Shown here: one piece after another, positions 24,640 through 38,039 of the stretch
Numbering within the stretch: the first letter of the stretch is position 1
How the letters are laid out: each line of letters opens with the position of its first letter
From: Sinohyriopsis cumingii
Taxonomy: Eukaryota; Mollusca; Bivalvia; Unionida; Unionidae
Assembly (NCBI GenBank): GCA_028554795.2
Contig: CM068825.1
Coordinates: 90,144,951-90,208,950 of the forward strand
Direction of reading: 5' to 3'
DNA length: 64,000 nucleotides
Position numbers and translations under genes: made by a program
Notes under the pieces: generated by a model
Database searches by the model: none
Told to the model about the DNA's origin: nothing
The model's input: only the letters and a program-made list of their open reading frames with translations

Positions 24640-25190
24640 ATAAAACAGAGACAAACAGTCGTACATATAATTATATTGTTATAAAGGATATACAATATAT
24701 CATTTTTTTAAATAAAAATTATACAATTCTATATAGTGCATTGGCATTAAGGCCATTAGGATACAAAGTATCTAACTTACGAATCCAGTAAGTTTATTTT
24801 ATGAGTATATTCATGTCACCATGCACAATGTCTACTGCCATGAAAGAAAAATCAAGTAGAGAGTGATTATTGGTGTTAAAGTGTATTGAAATATTAGAGG
24901 AAAACTGAGGATCTCAACAATTTTTTTTAATGAAAGCAATGATTTTTCGTTCTCTTAGAAACTTGTTGAAGTATTTGTCCAACATATTGCATGCTACATT
25001 TTTTAAAGGTTATCAAATAAATCACATCAGTTGATATGCAGTTAGTGTTATCAAGTAGAGAAAATGCCTCTTTTGTATTATTGCTACTGAAAGAAGTACT
25101 TTTTCTTATGTTTGCACATTGAGAGCACTGGTGTCTGTTACATTTAGATAATGAAAATTGTCTTTTTTGTTTTCTGTCTGTTTAGTTGTA
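24640..25190 (-). mobile_element. Penelope-like element 3' end with GIY-YIG nuclease remnant
   Basis: Read on minus from about 25150: a Cys-containing segment (CANIRKSTSFSSNN), then STDVIYLITFKKCSMQYVGQ, the GIY-YIG nuclease signature region of Penelope-like elements. After stops come FSFMAVDIVHGD and YWIRKLDTLYPNGLNA, the usual end of this ORF. The 3' part (24640-24805) is repeated in inverted orientation at 25236-25425. Only the nuclease end remains; no RT is seen. Confidence 0.74.
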
Positions 25191-25194
25191 ATTA

Positions 25195-25425
25195 GAAAAT
25201 CTTGCAAATGCCTGGGTCTTCTATAAGCGAGAAGAAACTTATTGGATTCGTAAGTTACATACTTTGTATCCTATTGGCCTTTATGCCAATGCACTATATA
25301 AAATTTTATAATTTGTTTTTAATTTTTTTAATATATATTTTTTTAAATGGATATATTGTATTTATTCTTTATAACAATATAATTATATGTATGACTGTTT
25401 GTCTCTATTTTATTATTTTACTGAT
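25195..25425 (+). mobile_element. Second Penelope-like 3' end, opposite orientation
   Basis: On + the sequence reads [19 protein letters not shown] (about 25240-25300), the same C-terminus as the minus copy. It is followed by a 3' UTR matching 24800-24640 in reverse complement (shared GACAAACAGTC, CATATAATTATATTGTTATA, TAGTGCATTGGCAT). Together they form a head-to-head inverted pair separated by about 430 bp. Confidence 0.74.
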
Positions 25426-25466
25426 TCAGGGTTTCATTAGAGACTCGTATATCTTTTTTGATCCTG

Positions 25467-26734
<1,268 letters not shown>

Positions 26735-27033
26735 CGATTGACTGTTCAACCAGTCCGTTTGTATTTATGGCGGCGCATGCCCAGTGCAAACTTATCGATC
26801 GAAGGCTGGTTGCTCCCAGCAAATTGTCGCGCAGGCACATATTCCACGCTACATATATTATTCATAGCAGCAGAACATGGAGAAACCGGTTTCCGTACGC
26901 TCGCAGCATCCATAGGGAATTTTCGCCAGAAAAATCGACTTTAAAGTGACGCGTTATAGACTCTAGCCCGGCGTCTACTCCGTCAATCTGCGTTTACTGT
27001 TGGAATAGAAGGGTGTTAAACAAAGAGTTCAAG
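26735..27033 (+). promoter_or_regulatory. Candidate promoter and 5' UTR of the EF-hand gene
   Basis: A locally GC- and CpG-richer island in AT-rich DNA (ATGGCGGCGCATGCCC, TGTCGCGCAGG, TACGCTCGCAGC, AGCCCGGCG) ends in a short leader and a candidate start codon at 27034 followed at once by a strong splice donor. This is how calmodulin-type genes often begin. No expression evidence is available. Confidence 0.4.
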
Positions 27034-27045
27034 ATGGCACAAAGA
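27034..27045 (+). CDS. Candidate first coding exon of the EF-hand gene (MAQR)
   Basis: ATGGCACAAAGA is followed by a consensus donor GTAAGT. It ends in phase 0, whereas the next certain exon (50052) needs one base of a started codon. Using it therefore requires a further small exon of the kind seen in calmodulin genes (about ten codons), which I could not find by eye in the 23-kb interval. The competing start is at 48962. Confidence 0.35.
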
Positions 27046-27053
27046 GTAAGTAC

Positions 27054-27898
27054 TTTATTCCAATACTTTGGTTTTAACTGATATTGTAGATAATGGTATT
27101 AATAATATGTTATTGATGTTAGAGTAATTTCACTGGATTATTTCCAACAATTAATATTTTGGAATGCAACTTCCATCTTTATTCTTCATGATTTCCAACA
27201 ATATTAGGAGTTTCAATAAGAAGTATTTCATTATTTCAGTCTTACCTTTCCTTGGTTTCACTTGGCTTTTGTTTATTTATTCTTTATCGTTCCTTCGTTT
27301 CACCAGGTTATTTAATTTAATGTTTACCGTCCATTCCTTTAAATTTGCATTTATTTATTTATCTATTATTTACCGTTCCCACTTTTCACTAACTTTTTCT
27401 TTATTTATTGTTTACCGTTCCTTCCTTTCGCTAGGTTTTTGTTTATTTTATTTATTTATTTTATTTAATATCATGAACCATCAATTTCTATAAGATGCAA
27501 GCCATCTTTGTTTTACCTCAGATAATTCATAACACAAATGTGATTCTTTAAATCTAGTTTTGATTTATTTCTATATCTGAATCTCCATGCAATAAGTAAT
27601 AGGTCAAAATATGTACCATTCTCATTCAACACACACACACGTGTTGGACATAACAAAAGTAATAATCTTACTAAGAAAGACCAAATTTCTTTTAAGAATT
27701 CATCTTTCCGAATTTAAAGACGAATTTTTTTTTGTGAATGCTAAATTCAAACCTCAGTGTATATGACAATAGCCTTTGTGTTAAATCCCTATTCTCAGTG
27801 TATCTGGCCATAATGTGTGTTTATTTCTGGTAATTACTGTGACATAAACTTGTTTCTTCTAGGTCTAATATAATCTGTAGGCGCTTGCAAACTACGCT

Positions 27899-27900
<2 letters not shown>
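27054..27900. other. AT-rich DNA, nothing recognised
   Basis: TTTA-rich stretches and small open frames. No supported feature. It would be intron if the exon at 27034 is used. Confidence 0.4.
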
Positions 27901-27988
<88 letters not shown>

Positions 27989-28294
27989 ATTTGTAACGTA
28001 GTTTTTTTTTAAAGATCAGTCATTTCGCTACGATGTCTGCAGTGAGGCAGTTTATAGTGATGTCTAGCACTGGGGCATCATGCCACAGACATACAGCATG
28101 ATGTCCCACCCAGTCACATTATTCTGACACCTGGCCGACCAGTCCTAATACTAACCTCTTAATCCTGAGCGCCAAGCGAGGCAGCTGTTTGTATCATTTT
28201 TATAAGTCTTTGGTATGACTCGGCCGGGGATCGAATCCACGACCTTCCGCATCCGAGGCGGACGCTGTAACCACTAGGCCACCGGAGTGGTCGC
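27901..28294 (-). mobile_element. Full-length tRNA-type SINE with (GT)n(GA)n tail
   Basis: On minus: head CCGGTGGCCTAGTGGTTA (Pol III A-box-like) and GTGGATTCGATCCC (B-box-like), body with ACCAAAGACTTATAAAA, GAGGTTAGTATTAGGACTGG and CATGATGCCCCAGTGCTAGA, and end CTACGTTACAAATCCAAATC. The tail continues as a microsatellite, (GT)n(GA)n on + at 27901-27982. About 310 bp plus tail; the most complete copy in the window. Possible target duplication GCTCGTGTG-like on both sides, blurred by the microsatellite. Confidence 0.88.
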
Positions 28295-28898
28295 TCGTGT
28301 GTTATTTCTTCATAATTAATTAATCATTCAATCGTGGTGAAGTCATAAAAGAACAGAAATTGTTGAAATAATTTAACTTATTCTTAAAGCATCTATCTAT
28401 CTATCTATCTATCTATCTCTCTATCTATCCATCCCTAAAACTGAAGGGAATATACACAATTGTTGTCTTCAATGGAATCGGACATTTCAAATAGAGCTGC
28501 GTTGTTGACTCCGCTGCGATAATGGCTATGTGATAGTGTTATATCACCTTTCATCTTCCTTAGTTGAACGACGAGGCGCTTGTGGAAGAAATATGGAATT
28601 AATTTCAGTTTTGGGGGAAACTCATGAAGTATCCTTTCTTCAAGTAAATATCAAATGTTGCTTTTTGGTTTAGTGCTGGGTTTTTTTTTTTTTTTTATAA
28701 TGAGCGTATCCTAAAGGTTTATTGACGATAATTGTTACTCAGCTGATTGAGAAAGTATCGAAGAAGAACTCGAAGCATGCCATTAATTTACATGGTGTAT
28801 CTTTATGCATTAATATTTTAAGACGTTCGGTTTAACCGGTTTATTCTGTTCAGTCTTCAGAAGAGAAACTTCAAAGACCATCACTTTTTTAAGACATG
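28295..28898. other. No gene; (ATCT)n microsatellite
   Basis: (ATCT)n at about 28390-28431 and a T-run at 28680-28697. Otherwise unremarkable. Confidence 0.5.
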
Positions 28899-29137
28899 AA
28901 ATGTTTATAATGATGTCTAGCACTGGGGCATCATGCCGCATACATGTACCATCAGGTCCCTCCGGTCACATTATCCTGACACAAGTCCGACCAGTCCTGA
29001 CACTAATCTCTTAATGCTGAGCGCCAGGCGCCAACCATATGTTTTCAGTATTTTGTATGACAAAGCCAGGGTTCGATTTCACGGGCCTCTCGCATCAGTG
29101 GCGGATGCTCTAACCACTTAGGCCACCGAAGCAGTCA
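28899..29137 (-). mobile_element. tRNA-type SINE, 3'-shortened copy
   Basis: On minus: head GGTGGCCTAAGTGGTTAGAG and GAAATCGAACCCTGGC (B-box-like), then the body to GATGCCCCAGTGCTAGACATC, losing the final part and tail. Diverged from the copy at 27983. Confidence 0.83.
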
Positions 29138-29859
29138 TACAAATTCAAACGGAATAAATTTATCGATAAATTTTTATAGCATTACTATATATCGATTGGT
29201 GTTAAACTTATTGACATGTTCAAGGAAACATAAAAAGTGATGACGAAATATTCAGACAATTTTTCAATAGCCAACATGTATCATCAAAACAGTATTTTGA
29301 ATCATGTACAGGGCCTTATCTAGACCTCATCTTAGCTAGGTTTTTAATGATTGGACATTTTAATGCTACAGTAGCATATCAAGAGACACATTTTAGACAA
29401 TCAATAAAAAAATGAGACAGTTCTGTTATTAATATGAATCTTTAAAAATACGGCTTTGGAGAACAGAGGCGACTCAGAGGTTTTCAGATTTGTATGATGA
29501 AATCGATATTAGAAAATATAATAATAATTAAAAAATCAGCCTTTATGTAAAGAAATCTAAATCATCCACAAAAGCATTCACTTAAATTGTTCAAAAATAT
29601 GTAAGCCTGACGTCTAGAAAAAATCAACTCCCAGCGAGTTGCATTGTTCGGAAATAAACTAATCTTTGGACTTTGTTTTGATTGCTGTAATCATTAACCA
29701 GTCAAACTTCCTATCGACCAGCTGCTAGAAAGACTCGCCTTTTGTACCTGACCAACTGCTACAGGCATTGAACTCAATGATTAGCCAACAAGATCAACAC
29801 CTTTCCAACTGTAACAAAAACACGATGAAACATCCGCCTTTGTGAATTCAACCTGGTTT
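29138..29859. other. AT-rich DNA, nothing recognised
   Basis: No reading frame, array or RNA gene could be supported. Confidence 0.4.
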
Positions 29860-30780
29860 TGAACAATGCCTTTATTGTCGTGGTATGCTAAGTACCCTCA
29901 AACCTGGAATGAATTGTATCTTTCATGCTACAGTATGCATCTCACTTTGAAACCTTGTTATGAACTGTCTTTCTTGTCATGGTTTGAACTACGTCTTTCT
30001 TGCCGTGGTATGAGTCATTTGTTGAAACCTTGGTATGAACTATATCTTTCTTGTCATGGTATGAACTATGTATTTCTTGTCATGGTATGGATTATGTATT
30101 TCTCATCGTGGTATGAACTATGTATTTCTTGTCATGGCTTTAGCTGCGTCTTTCTTGTCATGGTTTGAACAATATCTCGTCATGGTATGAATTATGTATT
30201 TCTCATCATGGTATGTACTATGTATTTCTTGTCATGGTATAAACTACGTATTTCTTGTCATGGTATGGATTATGTATTTCTCATTATGGTATGAACCATG
30301 TATTTCTTGTCATGGCTTGAGCTGCGTCTTTCTTGTCATGGCTTGAACTATATCTCGTCATGGTATGAATTATGTATTTATTGTCATGGTATGAACTATG
30401 TATTTTTTGTCATGGCTTGAACTATGACTTTCTTGTCGTAGTTTGAACAATGTCTACCTCGTCATGGGATGAATTACGTATTTCTTGTCATGGTATGAAC
30501 TATGTCTTTCTTGCCGTGGTATGCGTCATGCTTTGAAACCTCAGTATGAACGGTGTCTTTCTTGTCATGGTAAGCGCCATGCTTTGAAACCTGGTTAGGA
30601 ACTACATATTTCTTGTTATATTATGCGCCATACTTTGAAACCTGGATACAAACTAATCTTTGTTTGTTCTTGTACATGCCATATTTTAAAACCTGAGTAT
30701 GAACTATGTATTTTTGTCAAAATATGGATCGAACTTTGAAAGCTTCGTGCGGACGAAGTCTTTCTTGATTTTGTACACAT
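29860..30780. repeat. 26-bp minisatellite, about 30 degenerate units
   Basis: Units of the type TATTTCTTGTCATGGTATGA plus ACTATG, 26 bp, most regular between 30060 and 30500 and more diverged at both ends (variants with CTTTGAAACCTGG). The 100-codon frame over it is a repeat artefact. Confidence 0.85.
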
Positions 30781-31723
30781 CATATTTGAAAATAGTCCTA
30801 TTCACCAATTCATAGTTTTGCTAAAAGTTGTTATTTAATGTCCTCCATATAAAAAGATTTTACATTAGGGGTATGCATACTCTCTTGATTCCACAGCACA
30901 TGAGCGGAAGTTCAGAAACCTGAGCAAACATATCCCTTTTTTATTGGTTGATTGTTTGTTTGTTGGTAATGATAAAATCATGGAGACATGATCCTAACCC
31001 ATTCAGAACGTCTTGCAGATTTCTGCAGTGGCCGATATCGACATGTGATTTAGCCAGATATGTGTACTGGGAGCTTGAAAGGCTAGCTACAACACTGCGC
31101 TAATGAGTCTCTGCATTGTACGGGTGATCCAACCCAGCCTTATAAAGATTTCCTGAAGGGTCTTGTAATCTAAATTGGTACATAAAGCAACAAGTAGTCT
31201 TTTATGGTAGTGCGAGTAGTTATCTTATCAAGCAGTCTTTAGTAGTAGTTTCGGTAAATATTGATGCGGACATCATGAGGCTTAACTATCGTCATGATAG
31301 GAACTATAATGTGGACAATTCTGAGATAACATGTGATACGTTATGTCATCTTTAGTAATATTTAAATTAATTTCATTACGAGCGTGTTCTGTAAATCGAG
31401 AGAAAACCTCGAGAGATAAAATGCATAATCAATCGTGTTTAAATCCGAACTACAAACTCTTTATGCCATTAAAAAAAAAAGTAATATTCTTAATACTGCT
31501 TCCTTTGGGTTATTGCTCAGGGTGAAAACATCATTTGATTGATTACTATTTGCAATTACTTAATCACCTCTGAGCATTCAAAATCAGGTGGTGTTGTCAA
31601 CTTCATGACAGATAACTTTAAATAAACTGCAAATCTTCCAGAAGCCCGTTCTCTTAAATAATTGCTTTGTATTGTTGATTTGTGTGTGTTGTTGCCGTTG
31701 TTGTTTATGTGGCAGTTTCATAT
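30781..31723. other. No supported gene
   Basis: AT-rich, with short open frames lacking family features. Confidence 0.4.
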
Positions 31724-31832
31724 TAATCTCATTCGTGTAACTTGTATTTCTCAATCGCATTTGTATAACTTGCAGTTCTTAATCTCATTCGTGTAACTTG
31801 CAGTTCTTAATCTCATTCGTGTAACTTATCTC
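31724..31832. repeat. 28-bp tandem repeat, about four copies
   Basis: Units AATCTCATTCGTGTAACTTG plus CAGTTCTT, 28 bp; the last two full copies are nearly the same. Confidence 0.85.
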
Positions 31833-32019
31833 TAAACAAAAACTTTGATCTGAAAAGCAATTGAATTTTTAGGTCGATTTTTCTGTTCCAAAGTTAACTT
31901 TCCTCATGTTTATGTATTAGCTCTTTAAAACAAATAAAAAATATCCGAATTCACGAATCACCGTTTTCTATATATATATTTAAAAAAATATTTTGTTCTT
32001 GGTAGAAATACTTCTAAGC

Positions 32020-32333
32020 CAGAGGTGGGCAAACTTTCCAGTGCAAGTGCCGCATACACAAATTTACACCTTGTCGCGGGCCGCATTGTTCATTAAGTAA
32101 AATTATTCATATTTGAAATAGCAAAAACAAAAGGTTTTTCTAAATAAAATCATAATTAATTTTCAGTTGTTAATATTTGAAAACTTAAACTTCAAAAGAA
32201 GCACATTTATTTGATAAACAGAGTCAGTGCGAATGATGACTTGTTCCTAGGCCGCATGAAAACCCTTGGCGGGCCGCATGAAAGTTCTTGGCGGGCCGCA
32301 TGCGGCCCGCTGGCAGTAGTTTGCCCACCCCTG
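32020..32333. mobile_element. hAT-type non-autonomous DNA transposon (314 bp) with 8-bp target duplication
   Basis: Ends are CAGAGGTGGGCAAACT (32020-32035) and its near inverted repeat AGTTTGCCCACCCCTG (32318-32333), one mismatch in 16. Flanking 8-bp direct repeats are TTCTAAGC (32012-32019) and TTCTAAAC (32334-32341), one difference. Eight-base duplications and CAGNGGTG ends are hAT hallmarks. The interior is GC-rich near the right end, with repeated GGCGGGCCGCATG. No transposase frame, so mobilised in trans. Confidence 0.9.
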
Positions 32334-32341
32334 TTCTAAAC

Positions 32342-33546
32342 AGTATAATCATTTATTAAAGCTGTTGCCACATATAAGAAAACCTATTTGTTCAATGTGG
32401 CAACTGCTGAAATAGACAAATTGATTTTATATTATTTAAATCAAAGGAATTTAGAATTCGAATAAAAACGTGTCGCCATCTGAGATGAATCATATAATAT
32501 ATGAACAATAACTATAGCATATGCATAGCTAGTGTGATGCCGCATTGGAAAGTGCTTATTTATTTGCAAATCTATATTATCCGACCGGTTTCGGACGGTT
32601 TCGGTGAGATTTTCTATCACGAACTTTAAGGAGGAAACAAACACAAAAAACAACAATAATAAAAACAGAACGAACGTAGCATTGGAGTGGCGTACTTGAT
32701 TTAAATAAGTAAAGATGGACGCAAGTCAAAGTGTAGTCCAATGACATTTACATACACTTTTCACGACTCGAAAACACTACACTAGTATTTATTATCCTCT
32801 CTGATAGTAGTGAATGCATCAAAATAAAACAGGGTCGCAACGATGTCCAAGAGGGGGTGAGAAGGATTGGAGTGCGTCTTTAGAAACTTTAAATCAATGA
32901 AGAAAGTGATTTTTCAAGAAATCATACACTATTTGCAAAACTGAAGCGTTTACCAGAGCACCCGAGAAAGAACTTAAATAGTTGGGCTTTGCGTATATGC
33001 CTAAAGTATTCTCGAGTATCCTGGCATCCACCTGATCGGAATAGCATGATCTTCACATAGTAAATACAAGACAATGCGTTCGAAAAGTTGGTCTGGCTCA
33101 AATAGACACTTCTGTTCAGCATGTCTTAAAATTAATGTTCCAGTTTTCTACATCTTGACACTTAACCGAATTTTTTAAATTAAAAAACTAACTATGAAAG
33201 ATAGGGTTGATATATGAATGACAATAATTTTATCGGCTACAGATACTGCTGTGGATTTTCTTATCCTACACGAATACAAATGGTTCATTTTTTTGTCGCA
33301 CATTTCCAATGAAGGTATTTCTTGGAGGGGTGTAGAATAAGGGTGTACCAGAAGGGCATTCCACCCGTAAATCTCTTTTTGATAAGGGATGTCAGAAATT
33401 TAGAGTCTCTAGATTATGCATTTAAGATAAAATGGGATTTTGTGATATGGCACTTATCGGAATGGATAAACATTTTTTTTGGCCACTAACTCGTCGAGAT
33501 GTACTGTCACGTGACAGCAACTTAACACATATCAAATTCGCTTGAA
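32342..33546. other. No supported gene
   Basis: AT-rich. Small open frames on minus (32441-32656, 32922-33122) have no family features. Confidence 0.4.
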
Positions 33547-33670
33547 TATAACGCCTGTGTATAACGCCTGTGTATAACGCCTTAGTATAACGTCTGAGTA
33601 TAACGCCTGTGTATAACGCCTGTGTATAACGCCTTAGTATAACGTCGGAGTATAACGACTTAGTATAACG
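33547..33670. repeat. 13-bp tandem repeat, about nine copies
   Basis: Units such as GTATAACGCCTGT, GTATAACGCCTTA and GTATAACGTCTGA, 13 bp each; pairs of variants recur, suggesting a 39-52 bp higher-order unit. Confidence 0.9.
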
Positions 33671-36089
33671 CTCAAGCAACTGCAAACAGTATAGACTACT
33701 CAAAACTGTCGTCACATAATGCCCGAACAGAACAGGTTCAAAATGTTTACCTGTTTTTCATGAGGAGTAAAGTTATGTTGTCATTCCTTCTTTCCCTAAG
33801 GGTACTACCATGCGACGCTCTCAAATTTTACGGGGTTTTTTTGTTTGTTTTTAAATTCCTTTTCCTCCGCCAATTAATTAAATATGGCACTTGCGCAAAA
33901 TTGTCTTAAATCAAATTTCATTTAATTTTCACCAAGCATTTTGTATGCAGATACAAGATTATTGTTACAGGCTGCAAAGGATCTTTATCTTTTTCCCCCT
34001 TGTTTGAAGCAATAATCTTTTATCTTTATTTCTCCAGGTGTCTCCCTTGTTCTAAAATTATCACCTTGCATTAGTATATTTACTTTTTCTTATCCATTGT
34101 CGCGTAATTTTGATAAAATCTCCAAGCATTTATTGGTTTTGGTTTCATCTGAGTCCGTATTTCCCCATGCCTAATACGCCAACTTTTTCGTTTGAAATTT
34201 GTTATTCCCTGCTTTACATTAAACGTTTCTGATGAAAACTGGTGCATACAGGAGCACAGAAACTGGCAAGAATGTCCGCCCACCTTTTTGGTGATAACAG
34301 CTGGAAATACTTACAGCATTGTATATCTTGACCAAATGGGTTCTGATTAAATATATTTTAAGTCTTATCGGGCAAATTCAATACTCCAGTGCGAATAAAA
34401 TATTGTTTGCACGATTGTCTCGGCAGGAGGCATCGTGTTTCCAGGCAACAACATCCCATTTTTCACTGAATGTGACAATGAGTCAAATTTCGTTTCAAAG
34501 GCGTGCTAGACCACGACTGAATTATCCTATGTGGTGTATAATAAAATTACAAAGTAACGATTCAGTATTATACAAATTTACCTTGTTTTCTATTGTGTGT
34601 GTCTAGTCATAAATTTATCGCGCATATTAAGTTTGAAACCAAAGTGGTAACGACAATGAGATTCAATATATAAAAAAGAACTTTTCATGGAGCTATATCC
34701 ATCTTGCTGCTTTGTCTGAGGTGCTGTCCGTATTATACGTGAAATAGTCAAAGTATATATGTATATATCTATCTCGCTTTCCACATTGTTTAGATGGTCT
34801 TAACAGTACTGTCCAGGCACAAACAAATGCTTTGTTCGGTTGTTTCGTAAATCGAACTTTGCTGTACTTTTCTGTCAAATAGTTGTTCGCGCATAACGCG
34901 CAACCATCATTGAAACGTGAAAATACATATCTTCCATCGCATAATGCGCCGGGTGACCAGGGTCCCTCATGTTCGTTATACCTATGAAAAATTTCCTCAA
35001 GTCGAGAGTTACTATTATCTTGCTAACGATATTTCTGACAACACTGTGATTTTGTCTACGAGGTTGGTACAATACAAACGATGGGAAAAAACGTTTTACT
35101 TTTGAAAGTCAACCCATGGGCGTGCCTTTGTTCCTGAAAACGCGTTGAGAAATTCCCTAAATGTAAATTTCCCCTCAAAGATAAAACAAGAATAATTTAA
35201 TGAAAATGTAGGACAGATTAACTATTCATATTCCTTAATGCCCAGTGATCAGGGAAACTAATCTTCTCAAAGCTTTCTTTTTAATATTGCATCATCCATA
35301 CTTATGCTGAATTGATCATGTCCGTGAAACTTTTTCTTCTCTTGATCTGCTTTGCAGTTGATACATTTCTTTGGTGCATAAAAAACTCTTTCTCATCTTT
35401 TGGAACATTGGTACATCTTTTAACTTTTCAGTGAATAAAGTAATAAATCTTATCTGCGTGTGAACAAATGTAGGAATTCCCAATAAACTGGAAGAACAGC
35501 TAATTATGTTACTATTTTAGAGTTTCCTTATATATTGAATAGCATGTATTCCCGTGACTTTTACCTGTGCATCTATTTCGGGCATACTATTTCCACTAGT
35601 TCCGCTCATATCTGGAACTTTGTTTCCTTTACAAACACGACAAATGAATATTCTTTTTTCCAAAAATTGTTTGTAATGTATGATTTTTGATAATGATGCA
35701 TCCCTTAGGGTGTAATGCCTTCGAACAATAAGACAGGTTCCTATTAATGTTGAATCAGGCTTACCTTCTGAGAAATTAAACTGTTTTGCTACCCTTATTT
35801 TTTTATATCTCAATCTGGTTGTCTCAGTCCGGTCGTCTCAATGATGGTGTCCACGCGATAGGACCTACTTTTAAAAAGAAGAAACCCGTTGTTTTTTCCT
35901 GTGTCTGACGGAGTTAACATAAAATTAAACAAAAACAATATATAACAAAAAAAAATTCACTCATAAAGTAACTTATGGTCTGTCGAACGTTTCATAACAT
36001 ACCATACAAAACATTTTCTGAGAGACAGACACACACACGCAGACGAAGTTTAGCTTTTTGGTATTATGCTAGAAACTACACACAACATG
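33671..36089. other. No supported gene
   Basis: Several 60-100 codon open frames occur (for example minus 35813-35517, with a CRVCKG patch), none with recognisable domains. A real exon here cannot be excluded without transcripts. Confidence 0.35.
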
Positions 36090-36262
36090 GCGAATTTTAT
36101 CCTATCTGTAACTTAGTAACTGTTCAGGTCAGCGTCATTAAATGTAGCTAAACGTATCTAATTAGTTTTAGATACGTCGTGCGAAACAAATTGGATACTT
36201 TTGCTACATTTAATGGCGCTAACCTGAAAATGTACAGAGCTACATATATGATAAAATTTGCG
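36090..36262. mobile_element. Foldback (MITE-like) element with nested inner hairpin
   Basis: Arms 36090-36148 and 36203-36262 are inverted repeats: GCGAATTTTATC...TTCAGGTCAGCGTCATTAAA (in parts) pairs with TTTAATGGCGCTAACCTGAA...GATAAAATTTGCG. Between them sits a second perfect 10-bp stem, ACGTATCTAA (36152-36161) with TTAGATACGT (36168-36177). No protein and no clear target duplication. It could be a MITE or a source of a small hairpin RNA. Confidence 0.7.
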
Positions 36263-36448
36263 ATGCTGTGAGGAAAGAACCATAACAGAAAACACTGTTC
36301 CAAACACACAGGCAATACACATCACTGCCTGCAAAAATCCAAACTCTCTCAAAAGCAAAGTCGGCAACAACCATAAATGTGCTGTGTCGGACCTGCGCTC
36401 TTCAAATTTTGTCAAACACTCCCAACCAGCCCCAATTAAATTAAACAT
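36158..36448 (-). CDS. Hypothetical membrane-protein exon or ORF, low confidence
   Basis: From ATG at 36448 on minus, 96 codons are open. The first 60 look protein-like: NLIGAGWECLTKFEERRSD, then LPTLLLREFGF and a strong hydrophobic helix FLQAVMCIACVFGTVFSVMVL. The rest runs into the foldback element and is probably not part of any protein. A TTCTTTCCTCACAG acceptor-like string lies on minus near 36272. No family recognised. It could be chance. Confidence 0.25.
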   Translation of the reverse strand: MFNLIGAGWECLTKFEERRSDTAHLWLLPTLLLREFGFLQAVMCIACVFGTVFSVMVLSSQHRKFYHICSSVHFQVSAIKCSKSIQFVSHDVSKTN

Positions 36449-38039
36449 TGTAAACAAAGGAAAATTCCTGCACTTACTAATCAGAGTGGTTCAATCATCA
36501 ATCCACACGCTATTCCACGAGAATATTTCCATGTAGTGTATCACTGTACCAGTAAGAAGAACACTAGCCATATTTCCAGGACAGAAAATATAAATTTCCA
36601 AGAATAACATGAATTAGAAATCTCCTTACAGTCATTACACATTCGTTAGAGCTGTGTACTTTATCGCACAGTTGCCGACCATAGAACTTTTTACAAATTA
36701 TAACTGATGAAAGTGAGAGTTATCCGTATAAAAGATATTAATTACATATTGTTATTATCATATGACATCCATCGATTAAATGTGATAATACAGTAATAAT
36801 ATAAAATGATTTCATGTTTCTATTTTCTCATGCGTAAAACTTGTGTAATCAGATTCGACTGGGCACCCCATTGCCCTCATTAACATATTCTTATCAATGC
36901 GCGTTTACAGAAATAAAAGCAAATCGCTCGAGACGTTCATGATGCAATACTTACAACACGTAACAATTATAACTTGCTTGTTTTCTTTCTTTTTGGGGGG
37001 TTTATATTCTAAGAGTAACATATAGCTAGATTATACTTGAATAATTATTAAGATTGACAGAATACAAAACCTGATGACCTTTATATCAAGTGAGTCAGGG
37101 GCAATAAGAGTACCTGGTGAATACTGTCTTTTGAATCTGACAACTTTAGTTGCAAAAAGTGCAGGGTTATTTAAATTGAAACGGAAAAAAACGAGTGGGT
37201 GAGAAAATTAATCTATGTTGATGTTTGTATCAAGACAAGAAAATCCCAGTCGCGGGGTTACATTTTTGTCTCTCTATCGGCAGAACCTAGTGGAGGGGGG
37301 GGGACAAATAATGTAACCTCTTGGCTGGCATTGCCATGTCTCGGTGCAAACCTCAACATATATTCTCTTAATCAGCCGTCTTCTGGCTTAACTTTCACGT
37401 GTTATCATCGCTGACAGAGTAGCAATTTGTTACATATTACAAGACAGGGACGTTATATTACTTATGGTATGCACCCGCCCACCTCTACAACTCGCAACCA
37501 TCTCGCAGAAAAGCTTAAAACACGTAACTTTAATATACACTGGGTAATCGTCAAATACTTTTTGTTTTATTTATCTCATGACTCATGTTCATGTGTTATT
37601 TATATTAATTTATTATGTTTCTATATATAACACGTGCAATAGCATCTCTTCAGATATTAAATAAAGCCTTGATATTGGGTAAGCAGAAATTTTAATCACA
37701 ATACAACCGCTGGGCTAAATTTGCACAAGTCCGACATAATTCCCCTGTATATCTTTTTAAAGGAATATGTTTACTGTGTATTTTCTTTAAGGTTTTTCTT
37801 TACCTCTTTCAGGGATTGGAAGATCAGGATGTTGAGAGTAAGTATAAATTACGATACATTCGATGCCTTTTTTCAAAATTTGCTAATTATCATGACAAAA
37901 CCTCTACCAAGTCAAAAGAAATTCGGACATTTAAATAAAGGATAATGTAACCAAGAAATAGGTAAGTATAAAAGTCCAGTCTGTGGTACGAGTCCTAACA
38001 ACATGACCTGCATTATGTAACATAAAGTAACTATTCACA
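36449..38039. other. No supported gene
   Basis: AT-rich. A short G-run (37296-37303) and small open frames only. Confidence 0.4.

Noticed and set aside
28207..28285. Possible tRNA gene (B-box-like sequence)
   Set aside because: It is the head of a dispersed SINE: the acceptor stem cannot be formed, and the same body follows in other copies.
29866..30168. 100-codon open frame
   Set aside because: It lies within the 26-bp minisatellite and has a repetitive peptide with no family.
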